Shown here in pieces: positions 55,799 to 64,000 of a stretch of DNA of 64,000 bases (positions within the stretch are counted from its first letter, which is position 1; the number at the start of each line of letters is the position of its first letter). The notes beneath the pieces were generated by a model. It was given only the letters and a program-made list of their open reading frames with translations, searched no databases and was not told where the DNA came from. Source of the stretch: Paucibacter sp. KCTC 42545 (GTDB lineage Bacteria > Pseudomonadota > Gammaproteobacteria > Burkholderiales > Burkholderiaceae_C); assembly GCF_001477625.1 (NCBI RefSeq), contig NZ_CP013692.1, forward strand, positions 1,984,001-2,048,000. Reading direction: 5' to 3'. Position numbers and translations under genes: made by a program.

Positions 55799-56779
55799 TC
55801 AAGCCAGGAGCTGAAGCATCAGCTCCACCCTGGCCTTGACGGCTGACAGCGCGCCTGCACTGGGCAGGCCGCTGTCCTCGCCACCGATCACCGGCCCAGC
55901 ATCGCAGCGGCTGCAGCGCAGCACCCGCACACCCTGGGCCTGAGCCCGCAACAAAGCCTGAGTCAGGCGCTCGCTCAGCGTGCCATTGCCGGTGCCGGCC
56001 ACCACCAGGCCGGCGCAGCCCAAGCCCAGCAAGGCATCCACCAGCAGCCCGTCGGCACCCACATGGTTCAACACAATCTGCACCTGTGGCCACTGGTCCG
56101 CTGGCTTGGCGATGCGATCCAGGCCCAACGCCTCACCACGCGGCCAAGCGCCCCACTCACGCAAAACACCCTCTTCCATCACGCCGCAAAGCGCATCGTC
56201 GCGAGAGCGAAAAGCGTCAATGCGGTAGCTGTGCGCTTTTTGCACTTGCTCGGCCGCATGGACACGGCCAGCGGCCATCACAAGCACACCCGAGGCACGT
56301 GCATCCTGGGCCAGCACCACGGCATCCAGCAGATTCTGCGGACCATCCGCCTGCAAGGCCGTGGCCGGGCGCATCGCGCAGGTCAGCACCACCGGCTTGG
56401 TTGGCGCCAGCACGCGCTGCAAAAAGTAGGCGCTTTCTTCCATCGTATCGGTGCCATGGGTGATGACAATGCCGGCCACTTCAGGGCGCGCCAGATGCGT
56501 GGCAACTGCTTGAGCCAAGCGTTGCCAGGTGGCGATGTCCATATCCTTGCTGTCCAACTGCGCCACTTGCTGCATTTCCAGCCGGTGGCTGGCCAAGGCC
56601 GGCACGGCCTGCACCAAATGATCGACACCGAGCTGGGCGGCTTGGTAACCCACATTGTCCGCAGCATTGGCCGCGGTGCCGGCAATCGTGCCGCCGGTGC
56701 CAAGAATGACGACCCGGCTGGCGGTAGTGGAGAGAGGGCCAACACCCTCGATGCTTGATTTTTCGGCGCTCATTGACAT
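55799..56779 (-). CDS. L-asparaginase
   Basis: A 326-residue asparaginase/glutaminase-fold protein. The two catalytic Thr motifs are intact: [10 protein letters not shown] near residue 25 and [15 protein letters not shown] near residue 108. SKDMD between them also matches. No signal peptide is visible, suggesting a cytoplasmic enzyme that turns asparagine into aspartate and ammonia. It is divergent from lexA with only 84 bases between starts, and those bases contain two SOS boxes. An ATG at 56773 is an alternative start. Convergent with the PEP-CTERM gene; a GAGCTT-TCCG-AAGCTC hairpin lies at the junction. Confidence 0.9.
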   Translation of the reverse strand: MSMSAEKSSIEGVGPLSTTASRVVILGTGGTIAGTAANAADNVGYQAAQLGVDHLVQAVPALASHRLEMQQVAQLDSKDMDIATWQRLAQAVATHLARPEVAGIVITHGTDTMEESAYFLQRVLAPTKPVVLTCAMRPATALQADGPQNLLDAVVLAQDARASGVLVMAAGRVHAAEQVQKAHSYRIDAFRSRDDALCGVMEEGVLREWGAWPRGEALGLDRIAKPADQWPQVQIVLNHVGADGLLVDALLGLGCAGLVVAGTGNGTLSERLTQALLRAQAQGVRVLRCSRCDAGPVIGGEDSGLPSAGALSAVKARVELMLQLLA

Positions 56780-56794
56780 ATTTTCTTGGTTCGA

Positions 56795-56810
56795 CTGGAT
56801 GAAAATACAG
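56795..56810. promoter_or_regulatory. SOS box 1 (LexA operator)
   Basis: CTGGATGAAAATACAG fits CTG-N10-CAG with an A/T-rich centre. It lies 16 bases from the asparaginase start codon and 54 bases from the lexA start, so it could control both genes. Confidence 0.85.
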
Positions 56811-56813
56811 CTA

Positions 56814-56829
56814 CTGGATATATATTCAG
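56814..56829. promoter_or_regulatory. SOS box 2 (LexA operator)
   Basis: CTGGATATATATTCAG fits CTG-N10-CAG with an alternating AT core very close to the LexA consensus. It is three bases from box 1; tandem boxes are known upstream of lexA in other proteobacteria and allow cooperative autorepression. Confidence 0.92.
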
Positions 56830-56863
56830 GCAGTTGATCATTGGATCACAAACGAGGACCGAT

Positions 56864-57607
56864 ATGGATGACAGCCCCAAACTCACACCCCGCCAACAGC
56901 AAATTCTGGATCTGGTGCGCCAAGCCATCGAACTGACTGGCGCCCCGCCAACTCGGGCTGAAATCGCAGCCGAACTCGGCTTCAAATCGGCCAATGCGGC
57001 GGAAGAGCATCTGCAGGCCTTGGCGCGCAAGGGTGCGATTGAATTGGTGGGCGGCACCTCGCGTGGGATTCGCCTCAAATCAGGCACCTTGCGTGCGCTG
57101 AATGAAGCGCGCGATGCCAAAGAGGCGCGCGCGGGCGGCATTTCTGCTGGCGGTAGTCGCTTGAAAGGCCAGTCAACCGCCCAGTTTTCGCTGCCGCTGG
57201 CCAGTTTGGCCCAGTTGACCCTGCCTTTGGTCGGGCGCGTGGCGGCCGGCCACCCCATCTTGGCTCAGGAACACATCGAACAAAGCTATACGGTCGAAGC
57301 CAGCATGTTCGCGCGCCGGCCGGACTTTCTGCTCAAGGTCAAAGGCATGAGCATGAAAGACATCGGCATTCTGGACGGCGACCTGCTCGCGGTGCAAAAG
57401 TGCAGCGAAGCCAAGAATGGCCAGATCGTTGTGGCGCGCCTGGGCGATGAAGTGACGGTCAAGCGCTACCAGCGCGGCCGCAACGGCATTGAATTGCACC
57501 CCGAGAACGCCGAGTTCGAGCCCATACTGATTGCGAAAGCGGATGAAGACAACTTCGCCCTGGAAGGCTTGGCCGTCGGCCTGATTCGCAACAGCCTATT
57601 TAATTGA
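56864..57607 (+). CDS. lexA: SOS repressor LexA
   Basis: A 247-residue repressor and self-cleaving protease. The helix-turn-helix domain covers residues 1-72 ([21 protein letters not shown]). The cleavage site is Ala128-Gly129, and the dyad is Ser163 (GMSMKD) and Lys200 (VTVKRY); the spacings equal those of E. coli LexA. The ATG at 56864 has CGAGGA upstream and gives the family N-terminus; a frame extension to 56786 would run through both SOS boxes. The linker between domains is about 40 residues longer than in E. coli. Confidence 0.96.
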   Translation: MDDSPKLTPRQQQILDLVRQAIELTGAPPTRAEIAAELGFKSANAAEEHLQALARKGAIELVGGTSRGIRLKSGTLRALNEARDAKEARAGGISAGGSRLKGQSTAQFSLPLASLAQLTLPLVGRVAAGHPILAQEHIEQSYTVEASMFARRPDFLLKVKGMSMKDIGILDGDLLAVQKCSEAKNGQIVVARLGDEVTVKRYQRGRNGIELHPENAEFEPILIAKADEDNFALEGLAVGLIRNSLFN

Positions 57608-57753
57608 GGCGACTGGCGGGCAATTAGAGGGCGGTTGATTGGCACTTGGGGAATGATCTACACGAGTATGCAAATACTCCTGCAGATCATCACAGCCACG
57701 AAGTAACTGCATCCCAATCTAATTCTGTTTGCCAGTTAAGTATTCAAGCAAAG

Positions 57754-57785
57754 AAAAAGCCCCGATAACAAGTTATCGGGGCTTT
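57754..57785 (-). terminator. Terminator of the tRNA cluster
   Basis: A 14-bp perfect stem (AAAGCCCCGATAAC with its complement, 2-base loop) followed on the minus strand by TTTTTCTTT-like sequence. It ends the minus-strand tRNA transcript and may also stop lexA read-through from the other side. Confidence 0.9.
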
Positions 57786-57793
57786 CAAAATGT

Positions 57794-57870
57794 TGGCGGA
57801 GTGGACGGGACTCGAACCCGCGACCCCCGGCGTGACAGGCCGGTATTCTAACCAACTGAACTACCACTCC
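57794..57870 (-). tRNA. tRNA-Asp (GTC), copy 1
   Basis: A 77-base cloverleaf with encoded CCA, acceptor GGAGTGG/CCACTCC, anticodon GTC in CCTGTCACG and T-arm GGTTCGAGTCC. It is identical to the copy at 58316. Confidence 0.97.
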
Positions 57871-57942
57871 AGATGTGCGAATATAGTTTCGCAACATCGA
57901 TAAGTTATGTAACTGCTAGCAGTTACCAAGCCTTATCAAACT

Positions 57943-58018
57943 TGGCGTCCCCTAGGGGATTCGAACCCCTGTAGTCACCGTGAAAGGGTGGTGTCCTAGG
58001 CCTCTAGACGAAGGGGAC
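57943..58018 (-). tRNA. tRNA-Glu (TTC), copy 1
   Basis: A 76-base tRNA with encoded CCA, acceptor GTCCCCT, anticodon TTC in CCTTTCACG and T-arm GGTTCGAATCC. Identical to the copy at 58493. The trailer forms a CCAAG/CTTGG hairpin that includes the CCA end. Confidence 0.97.
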
Positions 58019-58087
58019 TAAACCTTCTAATTTTCAATTCACACCCGAACTGCGCGCCGCCTTGATCTCACCCACAGGATGAAATCA

Positions 58088-58163
<76 letters not shown>

Positions 58164-58315
58164 GAATCTTGTCAGAATGCGGGCATCGCGCCGTTCAAGC
58201 TAAAACTCTAAACTCAACTCTTAAATGCAAGCGGCCAATCTCTTGGCCGCTTGTCGACTCATTAAGTTGAGCCTTCAAACACATACACAGACCGAAATCT
58301 ATGCACTCAATACGC

Positions 58316-58392
58316 TGGCGGAGTGGACGGGACTCGAACCCGCGACCCCCGGCGTGACAGGCCGGTATTCTAACCAACTGAACTACCACTCC
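58316..58392 (-). tRNA. tRNA-Asp (GTC), copy 2
   Basis: Identical in all 77 bases to the copy at 57794; anticodon GTC. It ends the first-transcribed Ala-Glu-Asp unit. Confidence 0.97.
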
Positions 58393-58492
58393 AGATGAAG
58401 AGCTGATATTATATCAGCATTCATCGACAAGTTTTGTAAATATTTTCAGATTATTTCTAATCTCTCAAACATTTACCAAGCCTTATCAAACT

Positions 58493-58568
58493 TGGCGTCC
58501 CCTAGGGGATTCGAACCCCTGTAGTCACCGTGAAAGGGTGGTGTCCTAGGCCTCTAGACGAAGGGGAC
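58493..58568 (-). tRNA. tRNA-Glu (TTC), copy 2
   Basis: Identical in all 76 bases to the copy at 57943. The 20 bases after its 3' end are also identical to those after copy 1, while the rest of the spacers differ. Confidence 0.97.
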
Positions 58569-58666
58569 TAAACCTTCTTCAATATTGCTGCGCATTATAC
58601 ACAACATTATCGCTACTTACTGAACTGCGCGCCACTTAGAGTATAAATTTTTAAATCTAATACTTT

Positions 58667-58742
<76 letters not shown>

Positions 58743-58857
58743 AAACTCTTTACTCTGCGCATCACAAGAAGTCCAGCTAGCCAGACCCTCATTCGACCCA
58801 AAGCAGCGTTTTGATGTTTCGCGCTGTTCAAGCAAGACGTAGATTGTAGAACGAAAA

Positions 58858-60258
58858 TTAGGCGCTGCGCAAGCGTTTGATGACAATTTCTTTATCAAAC
58901 AGTTCCAGCACTGCATCGACGCTGGGCGTTTGCACCCGGCCGCACACCAAAGCACGCACAGGCATGGCCAGCTGCGGCATCTTCAAGCCATGGGCGGCGA
59001 TGGTTTCCTTGATGGCCGCGGCAATGCTCGCCCTATTCCACTCGATAGCAGCCAACTTGTCAGCGAAGGTCGTCAAAGCGGGTTTGACTGCATCGGTGAC
59101 ATGGGTCGCCAGATCGTCAGCGCTCGGGCTCACATCAGTGAAGTACATGGCCAGCCAATCGGCCAAGGCCACTGTGGTTGCGCAACGATCCTTGAACAAG
59201 GCGGCCATGGCCTTGAGCTGCGGCAACTCAGCGCTGATGCCGCGTTTGAGCAATTGCGCTTGCACCAAACCAGCCAAATGAGCATCGTCAGCCAGCTTCA
59301 TGTAGTGGCTATTGACCCACTCGAGCTTGGCCGGATCCCACTGCGCGGGGCTCTTGTTGAGATGGGTGCCGTCGAACCAAGCCACCAATTGCTCACGCGA
59401 GTACAACTCATCATCACCATGGCTCCAGCCCAGGCGTGACAGATAGTTGAGCATTGCCTCGGGCAGATAGCCCATTTCTTCGTAGTTGGTGACGCTGACG
59501 GCACCACGGCGCTTGGACAGCTTCAAACCGTCGTCACCCAGGATCACCGGGAAGTGGCCGAACTTGGGCAGCGGTGCGCCCAGGGCATTGAAGATATTGA
59601 TCTGCCAAGGCGTATTGTTGACATGCTCGTCGCCGCGGAAAACGTGGCTGATCTTCATATCCCAATCATCGACCACCACGCAGAAGTTGTAGGTCGGCAC
59701 GCCGTCGGGCCGCACGATGATCAGGTCGTCGATCTCGCGGTTATTGATGGTGATGGGGCCTTTGACCAGATCGTCCCAAGTCACATCGCCCTCGGGCGGG
59801 TTCATGAAACGGATCACCGGCGCCACGCCTTCGGGCACGGGCGGCAGCACCTTGCCGGGCGCCGGGCGCCAGCGGCCGTCGTAGCCGGTCTTCTCACCAC
59901 GCGCGCGCTGGCCTTCGCGCATTTCTTCCAGTTCTTCCGGCGAGCAATAGCAGCGATAAGCGGTGCCGGCGGCCAACATGCTGTCCACCACGGCTTGGTA
60001 GCGATCCAGACGCTGCATCTGATAGATCGGGCCTTCGTCGTAGGTCAGGCCCAGCCAGTTCATGGAGGCAATGATTTGATCCACCGAATCTTGGGTGGAG
60101 CGGGCCACATCGGTGTCTTCAATGCGCAGCACGAACTCACCACCGAAATGGCGGGCATAAGCCCAGGAGAACAGGGCGGTGCGGGCTGTGCCCAGGTGCA
60201 GGAAACCGGTCGGCGACGGCGCAATACGGGTGCGGACAGGAGTGATGGCTTGGCTCAT
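58858..60258 (-). CDS. gltX: Glutamyl-tRNA synthetase
   Basis: A 466-residue class I aminoacyl-tRNA synthetase charging tRNA-Glu. The HIGH-type motif is [17 protein letters not shown] at about residues 13-29 and the KMSKS-type motif is LKLSKRRGA near residue 243. Length is normal for the discriminating or non-discriminating bacterial enzyme; which of the two cannot be read. Its start overlaps the metZ stop as ATGA, and two tRNA-Glu genes follow on the same strand. Confidence 0.96.
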   Translation of the reverse strand: MSQAITPVRTRIAPSPTGFLHLGTARTALFSWAYARHFGGEFVLRIEDTDVARSTQDSVDQIIASMNWLGLTYDEGPIYQMQRLDRYQAVVDSMLAAGTAYRCYCSPEELEEMREGQRARGEKTGYDGRWRPAPGKVLPPVPEGVAPVIRFMNPPEGDVTWDDLVKGPITINNREIDDLIIVRPDGVPTYNFCVVVDDWDMKISHVFRGDEHVNNTPWQINIFNALGAPLPKFGHFPVILGDDGLKLSKRRGAVSVTNYEEMGYLPEAMLNYLSRLGWSHGDDELYSREQLVAWFDGTHLNKSPAQWDPAKLEWVNSHYMKLADDAHLAGLVQAQLLKRGISAELPQLKAMAALFKDRCATTVALADWLAMYFTDVSPSADDLATHVTDAVKPALTTFADKLAAIEWNRASIAAAIKETIAAHGLKMPQLAMPVRALVCGRVQTPSVDAVLELFDKEIVIKRLRSA

Positions 60259-61502
60259 TTCGAGAGATTCAAAGTTGATAGACCGCGAAGCAGGTCGTCG
60301 GTGATGTCGTCCACATGCTCCAGGCCAACGGCCAGGCGGATCAGGCCTTGGCTGATGCCGGCGGCTTGGCGCTGCGCGTCAGACAAGCGCCCGTGCGAGG
60401 TGGTGGCCGGGTGGGTGATGATGGACTTGGTATCGCCCAGATTGGTGGCGACGCTGAGCACGCGGGTGCTGTCGATGATGTGGAAGGCCGCCGCCCGTGC
60501 CGCTTCAGGTGAATCGGCATGCAGTTCGAAGGACAGCACCGCACCGCCCTGCCCCGACTGCTGGCGCATCGCCAAATCGTGCTGGGGATGCGAGGCCAGC
60601 GTCGGGTAGTAGACGCGAGCGACCTCGGGGCGGGCTTCGAGCCAGCGGGCCACGGCCAATGCTTGATCGCTCTGTGCCTTCATGCGCAAGCTCAAGGTCT
60701 CCAAGCCCTTCAGCACAACCCAGGCGTTAAAGGGCGCCAAGGTCATGCCGACTGTGCGCAGCACCGGGCCGAACACGTCACGGATCAGACGATTCGGGCC
60801 ACACAAGGCTCCGGCCATCACGCGGCCCTGGCCGTCCATGTACTTGGTCGCCGAGTGCATGACGACATCGGCACCGAAATCGACCGGCCGTTGCAGTGCG
60901 GGCGTCGAGTAGGTGTTGTCCACCGCCAGCAAGGCACCGGCCGCGTGGGCGATGTCGGCCAGCGCCTGGATGTCGCACACCTCGGTCAGCGGATTGGTCG
61001 GCGTCTCGGCGAACAGCAGCTTGGTCCTTGGCCGGACGGCAGCCTGCCATTCAGCCGGATCGGTCTGCGAGACGAACGTGGTCTCGACACCGAACTTGCC
61101 GAACTCCTTGGCGAACAGATTGATCGTCGACCCGAACACCGAGCGCGAGCAGATCACATGGTCGCCCGCTTTCAGCAGGCCCATGCCGAGCAGCAGGATG
61201 GCGCTCATGCCGGTTGCGGTAGCTACGGCGGCTTCGGTGCCTTCCATCGCCGCCAGACGTGCTTCAAGGCTGCGCACGGTCGGGTTGCTGGTGCGCGCGT
61301 AGGTGAAATCGTCCGAGGCTGCAAAACGCTGCGCCGAGGTGGCAGCGTCGGGCTGCACAAAGGCGCTGGTCAGGAACAAGGCCTCAGAATTCTCGCCATG
61401 CTGGCTGGGCGCCAGCGCGGTGCGCACCGCCAGAGTCTCAGGGCGCAAGCCCTCGGGCAGGCGAGCGCGGGCAATGCGGCGCTCTTCGTCACTCAAACTC
61501 AT
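60255..61502 (-). CDS. metZ: O-succinylhomoserine sulfhydrylase MetZ
   Basis: A 415-residue PLP enzyme of the Cys/Met metabolism family making homocysteine from O-succinylhomoserine and sulfide. The Schiff-base Lys is in [18 protein letters not shown], and the cofactor-binding [21 protein letters not shown] and [13 protein letters not shown] are present. The ATG at 61502 has GGAG 8 bases upstream; a GTG at 61511 has none. Position directly after purF is usual for Burkholderiales and supports MetZ over MetB. Confidence 0.94.
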   Translation of the reverse strand: MSLSDEERRIARARLPEGLRPETLAVRTALAPSQHGENSEALFLTSAFVQPDAATSAQRFAASDDFTYARTSNPTVRSLEARLAAMEGTEAAVATATGMSAILLLGMGLLKAGDHVICSRSVFGSTINLFAKEFGKFGVETTFVSQTDPAEWQAAVRPRTKLLFAETPTNPLTEVCDIQALADIAHAAGALLAVDNTYSTPALQRPVDFGADVVMHSATKYMDGQGRVMAGALCGPNRLIRDVFGPVLRTVGMTLAPFNAWVVLKGLETLSLRMKAQSDQALAVARWLEARPEVARVYYPTLASHPQHDLAMRQQSGQGGAVLSFELHADSPEAARAAAFHIIDSTRVLSVATNLGDTKSIITHPATTSHGRLSDAQRQAAGISQGLIRLAVGLEHVDDITDDLLRGLSTLNLSK

Positions 61503-61507
61503 CCCGC

Positions 61508-63016
61508 TCACTCCTGCCGGCTTTGCAGTGCCAGGCGGCTGCGCGCCGGGCCTTCTTCCTCGTCGCCCTGGCTCAGGCGCTGAGCCTCCATCTTGGCGAA
61601 GTCTTCAGCCGTCACATCGCCGGTGATGTAGTGGCCGTCGAAGCACGAGGCCTCAAAGCCCTTCAGCGCCGGCTGCAAGGCCGCCACCACCCGCTTCATC
61701 GCGTCAACGTCTTGGTAGATCAGCGCGTCGGCGCCGATGAACTGGCGGATCTCTTCGATCGAGCGGTTGTGCGCCACCAACTCGGAGCTGGTGGGCATAT
61801 CGATGCCGTAGACATTGCGATAGCGCACCGGCGGGGCGGCCGAGGCCAGATAGACCTTGCGGGCGCCAGCCTCGCGGGCCATCTGCACGATCTCCTTCGA
61901 CGTCGTGCCGCGCACGATGGAGTCATCCACCAGCAGCACATTGCGGTTCTTGAACTCCAGGCCAATCGCATTGAGCTTTTGGCGCACCGACTTCTTGCGC
62001 GCGCCCTGCCCCGGCATGATGAAGGTGCGGCCGACGTAGCGGTTCTTCACAAAGCCTTCGCGGTAAGGCTTGCCGATGCGGTGGGCCAATTGCATGGCCG
62101 AGGGACGGCTCGATTCCGGAATCGGGATCACCACATCGATGTCGCTGGGCGGCATGGTGGAGATCAGGCGCTGGGCCAGCGTTTCACCCATATTCAGACG
62201 CGCCTGGTAGACCGAGATGCCGTCCATCACCGAGTCCGGGCGGGCCAGGTAGACAAACTCAAACATGCAGGGGTTCAGCGTCGGGTTCTCAGCGCATTGC
62301 TGGCTGGTCATTTGACCCTTCATATCGATGAACAAGGCCTCGCCCGGCGCCACATCGCGCACCAGTTGGTGGCCGGTGCCTTCCAGGGCCACGCTCTCGC
62401 TGGCCACCATGAATTCGCCATCTGCCGCTTGGCCAAAGCACAGCGGGCGGATGCCGTAGGGGTCGCGGAAAGCCAGCAAGCCGTGGCCGGCGATCAGGGC
62501 GATCACAGCGTAGCTGCCCTTGATGCGCTTGTGCACGGCGGCGACGGCCTTGAACACCTCGGCGGGTGTCAGCGGCAGGTCGCGGGCGACCATTTCCAAC
62601 TCATGGGCCAGCACATTCAGCAGCACCTCGGAATCACTCTCGGTGTTGATGTGGCGGCGGTCCACATCAAACAACTCGGTCTTGAGGCTTTGCGCATTGG
62701 TCAGGTTGCCGTTGTGCACCAGCACCAGGCCAAAAGGCGCGTTGACGTAGAAGGGCTGTGCCTCTTCTTCGTTGTAAGCATTGCCGGCCGTGGGGTAACG
62801 CACCTGGCCCAAGCCGATGCTGCCCGGCAAGGCGCGCATATTGCGGGTGCGGAACACATCGCGCACCATGCCGCGGGCCTTGTGCATGAAGCACTTATTG
62901 CCTTGCATGGTGACGATGCCGGCGGCATCCTGACCACGGTGCTGCAGCAGCAACAGCGCGTCGTAAATCAGCTGATTGACGGGGTTGGGGGAGATCACGC
63001 CGACGATGCCACACAT
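61508..63016 (-). CDS. purF: Amidophosphoribosyltransferase PurF
   Basis: A 502-residue enzyme for the first committed step of purine synthesis. After Met removal the nucleophile is the N-terminal Cys (MCGIVGVIS), which fixes the start at 63016, with GAAGGA upstream; a start six codons earlier would bury the cysteine. The phosphoribosyl transferase motif is [14 protein letters not shown] near residue 365. It follows cvpA, as in many proteobacteria, and is followed by metZ after 5 bases. Confidence 0.96.
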   Translation of the reverse strand: MCGIVGVISPNPVNQLIYDALLLLQHRGQDAAGIVTMQGNKCFMHKARGMVRDVFRTRNMRALPGSIGLGQVRYPTAGNAYNEEEAQPFYVNAPFGLVLVHNGNLTNAQSLKTELFDVDRRHINTESDSEVLLNVLAHELEMVARDLPLTPAEVFKAVAAVHKRIKGSYAVIALIAGHGLLAFRDPYGIRPLCFGQAADGEFMVASESVALEGTGHQLVRDVAPGEALFIDMKGQMTSQQCAENPTLNPCMFEFVYLARPDSVMDGISVYQARLNMGETLAQRLISTMPPSDIDVVIPIPESSRPSAMQLAHRIGKPYREGFVKNRYVGRTFIMPGQGARKKSVRQKLNAIGLEFKNRNVLLVDDSIVRGTTSKEIVQMAREAGARKVYLASAAPPVRYRNVYGIDMPTSSELVAHNRSIEEIRQFIGADALIYQDVDAMKRVVAALQPALKGFEASCFDGHYITGDVTAEDFAKMEAQRLSQGDEEEGPARSRLALQSRQE

Positions 63017-63065
63017 GGCTTTTCCTTCACTCACTGCTTCTAAACACGAGGCCCAAGCAAGATGC

Positions 63066-63554
63066 TCAGGCCGGAATCAACTTCAATACTTCTGCCGGCA
63101 ACACCGGCTTGGCGGCCTGGATCACGGTTTGCAAACCAGGCACCAATTGCGAACTCAACCAAGTCTCGGACTCGACCGCTGGCGTCATGCTGACCAAGAG
63201 CACCACCGCAATGCAAATCAAGAGCCCGCGCAGCACGCCGAAACCTGCGCCGGCCAACCGGTCCAGCACGCTCAGCGGCGTCGCATGAATCAGGCTGCGC
63301 AGCAGCTTGGCGCAAATACCCCACAAGAGCAAGACCAGCACAAAACTCAAGCCCAAGCTGAGGGCATGCGCCAAGCCCGGCCCCAACTTTTCTTGCGGCA
63401 AAAACTCTTGCAGCACCGGCGCCAACCAGGGCATGCAAAAGTAGGCCACCACCCAACCCGCCAGCGACAAAACCTCAAACACCAAGCCGCGCCACAAGCC
63501 CATCAAAATGGACAAGGCCAGCACGGTCAGAAAAATCCAATCAAGCCAAACCAT
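63066..63554 (-). CDS. cvpA: CvpA family protein
   Basis: A 162-residue inner-membrane protein with four hydrophobic segments ([74 protein letters not shown]). The arrangement and the place directly before purF match CvpA, which is needed for colicin V production and envelope-stress tolerance in E. coli. The exact function is unresolved. Confidence 0.9.
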   Translation of the reverse strand: MVWLDWIFLTVLALSILMGLWRGLVFEVLSLAGWVVAYFCMPWLAPVLQEFLPQEKLGPGLAHALSLGLSFVLVLLLWGICAKLLRSLIHATPLSVLDRLAGAGFGVLRGLLICIAVVLLVSMTPAVESETWLSSQLVPGLQTVIQAAKPVLPAEVLKLIPA

Positions 63555-63581
63555 GCGCTACCCCGCAAGAAAGCGGCCGCT

Positions 63582-64000
63582 TCACAGCGTCAGCACAGCC
63601 GTGCTCAGGCCCGTGGCCCGCACCTTGGCTGCGGCTTTATCCGCTTCCTCGCGGCTGGCGAAGGGCCCCACCCGCACGCGGATGCGCGTGCCTGAAGGCG
63701 TGTTCACCTCTTGCGTATAAGTCTTGAGGCCCAGTTTTTCGACCTTGTGCCGCGCCTCTTGAGCCGCCTGCATATCCGCATAAGCGCCCACCTGCAGGAT
63801 CACGCGTGTGGCGCCATCGGCGGGCTTTTTGCTCTCATCCGGCTTGGGTGGCATCTTGCCATCCAGCAAAGCCTGCACCCGCGCCGCTTCCTGGCTGCTG
63901 GCACTCATGGCCTGAGGCTTAGGCTTATCGGCGGGCTTTTCGGCCACTTTTTCGGTGGGCTTGTCGATGTGCCTATCTGCCTGTTTCTCGGCCGCCTTCT
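63582..64000 (-). CDS. SPOR domain protein (DedD-like), 5' part missing
   Basis: The frame is open to the right window edge, so the N-terminus (expected membrane anchor) is not seen. The visible 139 residues begin with a Lys/Pro/Ala-rich linker (VAEKPADKPKPQ) and end in a SPOR domain from about VILQVGAYADMQAAQEARHK to the final STAVLTL, which binds denuded peptidoglycan at the septum. The gene lies 27 bases before cvpA, as dedD does in other proteobacteria. Confidence 0.88.
   Translation of the reverse strand, partial: KAAEKQADRHIDKPTEKVAEKPADKPKPQAMSASSQEAARVQALLDGKMPPKPDESKKPADGATRVILQVGAYADMQAAQEARHKVEKLGLKTYTQEVNTPSGTRIRVRVGPFASREEADKAAAKVRATGLSTAVLTL

Noticed and set aside
55787..55802. 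GAGCTT-TCCG-AAGCTC hairpin between the PEP-CTERM gene and the asparaginase as a terminator
   Set aside because: There is no T-run on either side, so it is only mentioned as a hairpin.
61523..63043. 506-codon frame antisense to purF
   Set aside because: Repetitive His/Gln/Leu-rich composition from codon bias; purF is complete on the other strand.

Overview
The window looks like the chromosome of a high-GC betaproteobacterium of the order Burkholderiales, close to the Roseateles/Rubrivivax/Leptothrix group. The main reasons are the gene orders smc-zipA-ligA and SPOR-cvpA-purF-metZ-gltX, a dapC-dapD-PilU-like-dapE-prmB run, and a large PrsK/PrsR-type exosortase A locus. No rRNA, CRISPR array, phage or plasmid origin was seen.

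Positions 1-33316 hold an almost complete exosortase A (XrtA)/PEP-CTERM exopolysaccharide locus. A long minus-strand set (20466 down to 2775) encodes the Wza-like lipoprotein, Wzz-like chain-length protein, BY-type tyrosine kinase, outer-membrane barrel, ExeA-like ATPase, polysaccharide deacetylase, FemAB-like protein, glycosyltransferase, exosortase A fused to an EpsI domain, amidotransferase, two more glycosyltransferases, an O-antigen-ligase-like protein and a second deacetylase. A divergent asparagine-synthase-like gene (1085-2752) and a glycosyltransferase cut by the window edge follow. A second minus-strand set (33316 down to 23382) encodes the initiating sugar transferase, histidine kinase PrsK, sigma-54 activator PrsR, TPR lipoprotein PrsT, an acyltransferase-PilZ fusion and a serine protease. 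Between the two sets, on the plus strand, lie a flavin oxidoreductase of the vanillyl-alcohol oxidase/p-cresol methylhydroxylase type and a secreted PEP-CTERM protein. The PEP-CTERM gene has a clear -24/-12 promoter, so it is the obvious local target of PrsR. Together these genes should make, acylate, deacetylate and export a polysaccharide and anchor PEP-CTERM proteins with it.

An IS21-family element (33713-36371) with a 7-bp target duplication sits in the T-tract of the ligA terminator. From 36394 to 63554 the genes are mostly housekeeping: ligA, a CNNM transporter, zipA and smc on the minus strand; queF, dapC, dapD, a PilU-like ATPase, dapE, prmB and an ABC-F protein on the plus strand; then an ohrR-ohr peroxide pair with a visible operator, a second PEP-CTERM protein (phytase/esterase-like), an asparaginase, and lexA behind two SOS boxes. 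A tandemly duplicated tRNA Ala-Glu-Asp cluster lies downstream of gltX, and a metZ-purF-cvpA-SPOR operon runs off the right edge.

The less ordinary points are the flavoenzyme inside the EPS locus, the c-di-GMP-type PilZ domain fused to the acyltransferase, the cysteine-less amidotransferase homologue, the Gly-Tyr tail of the kinase, the SOS boxes shared by lexA and the asparaginase, and terminator-like hairpins in the leaders of smc and of the flavoenzyme gene.
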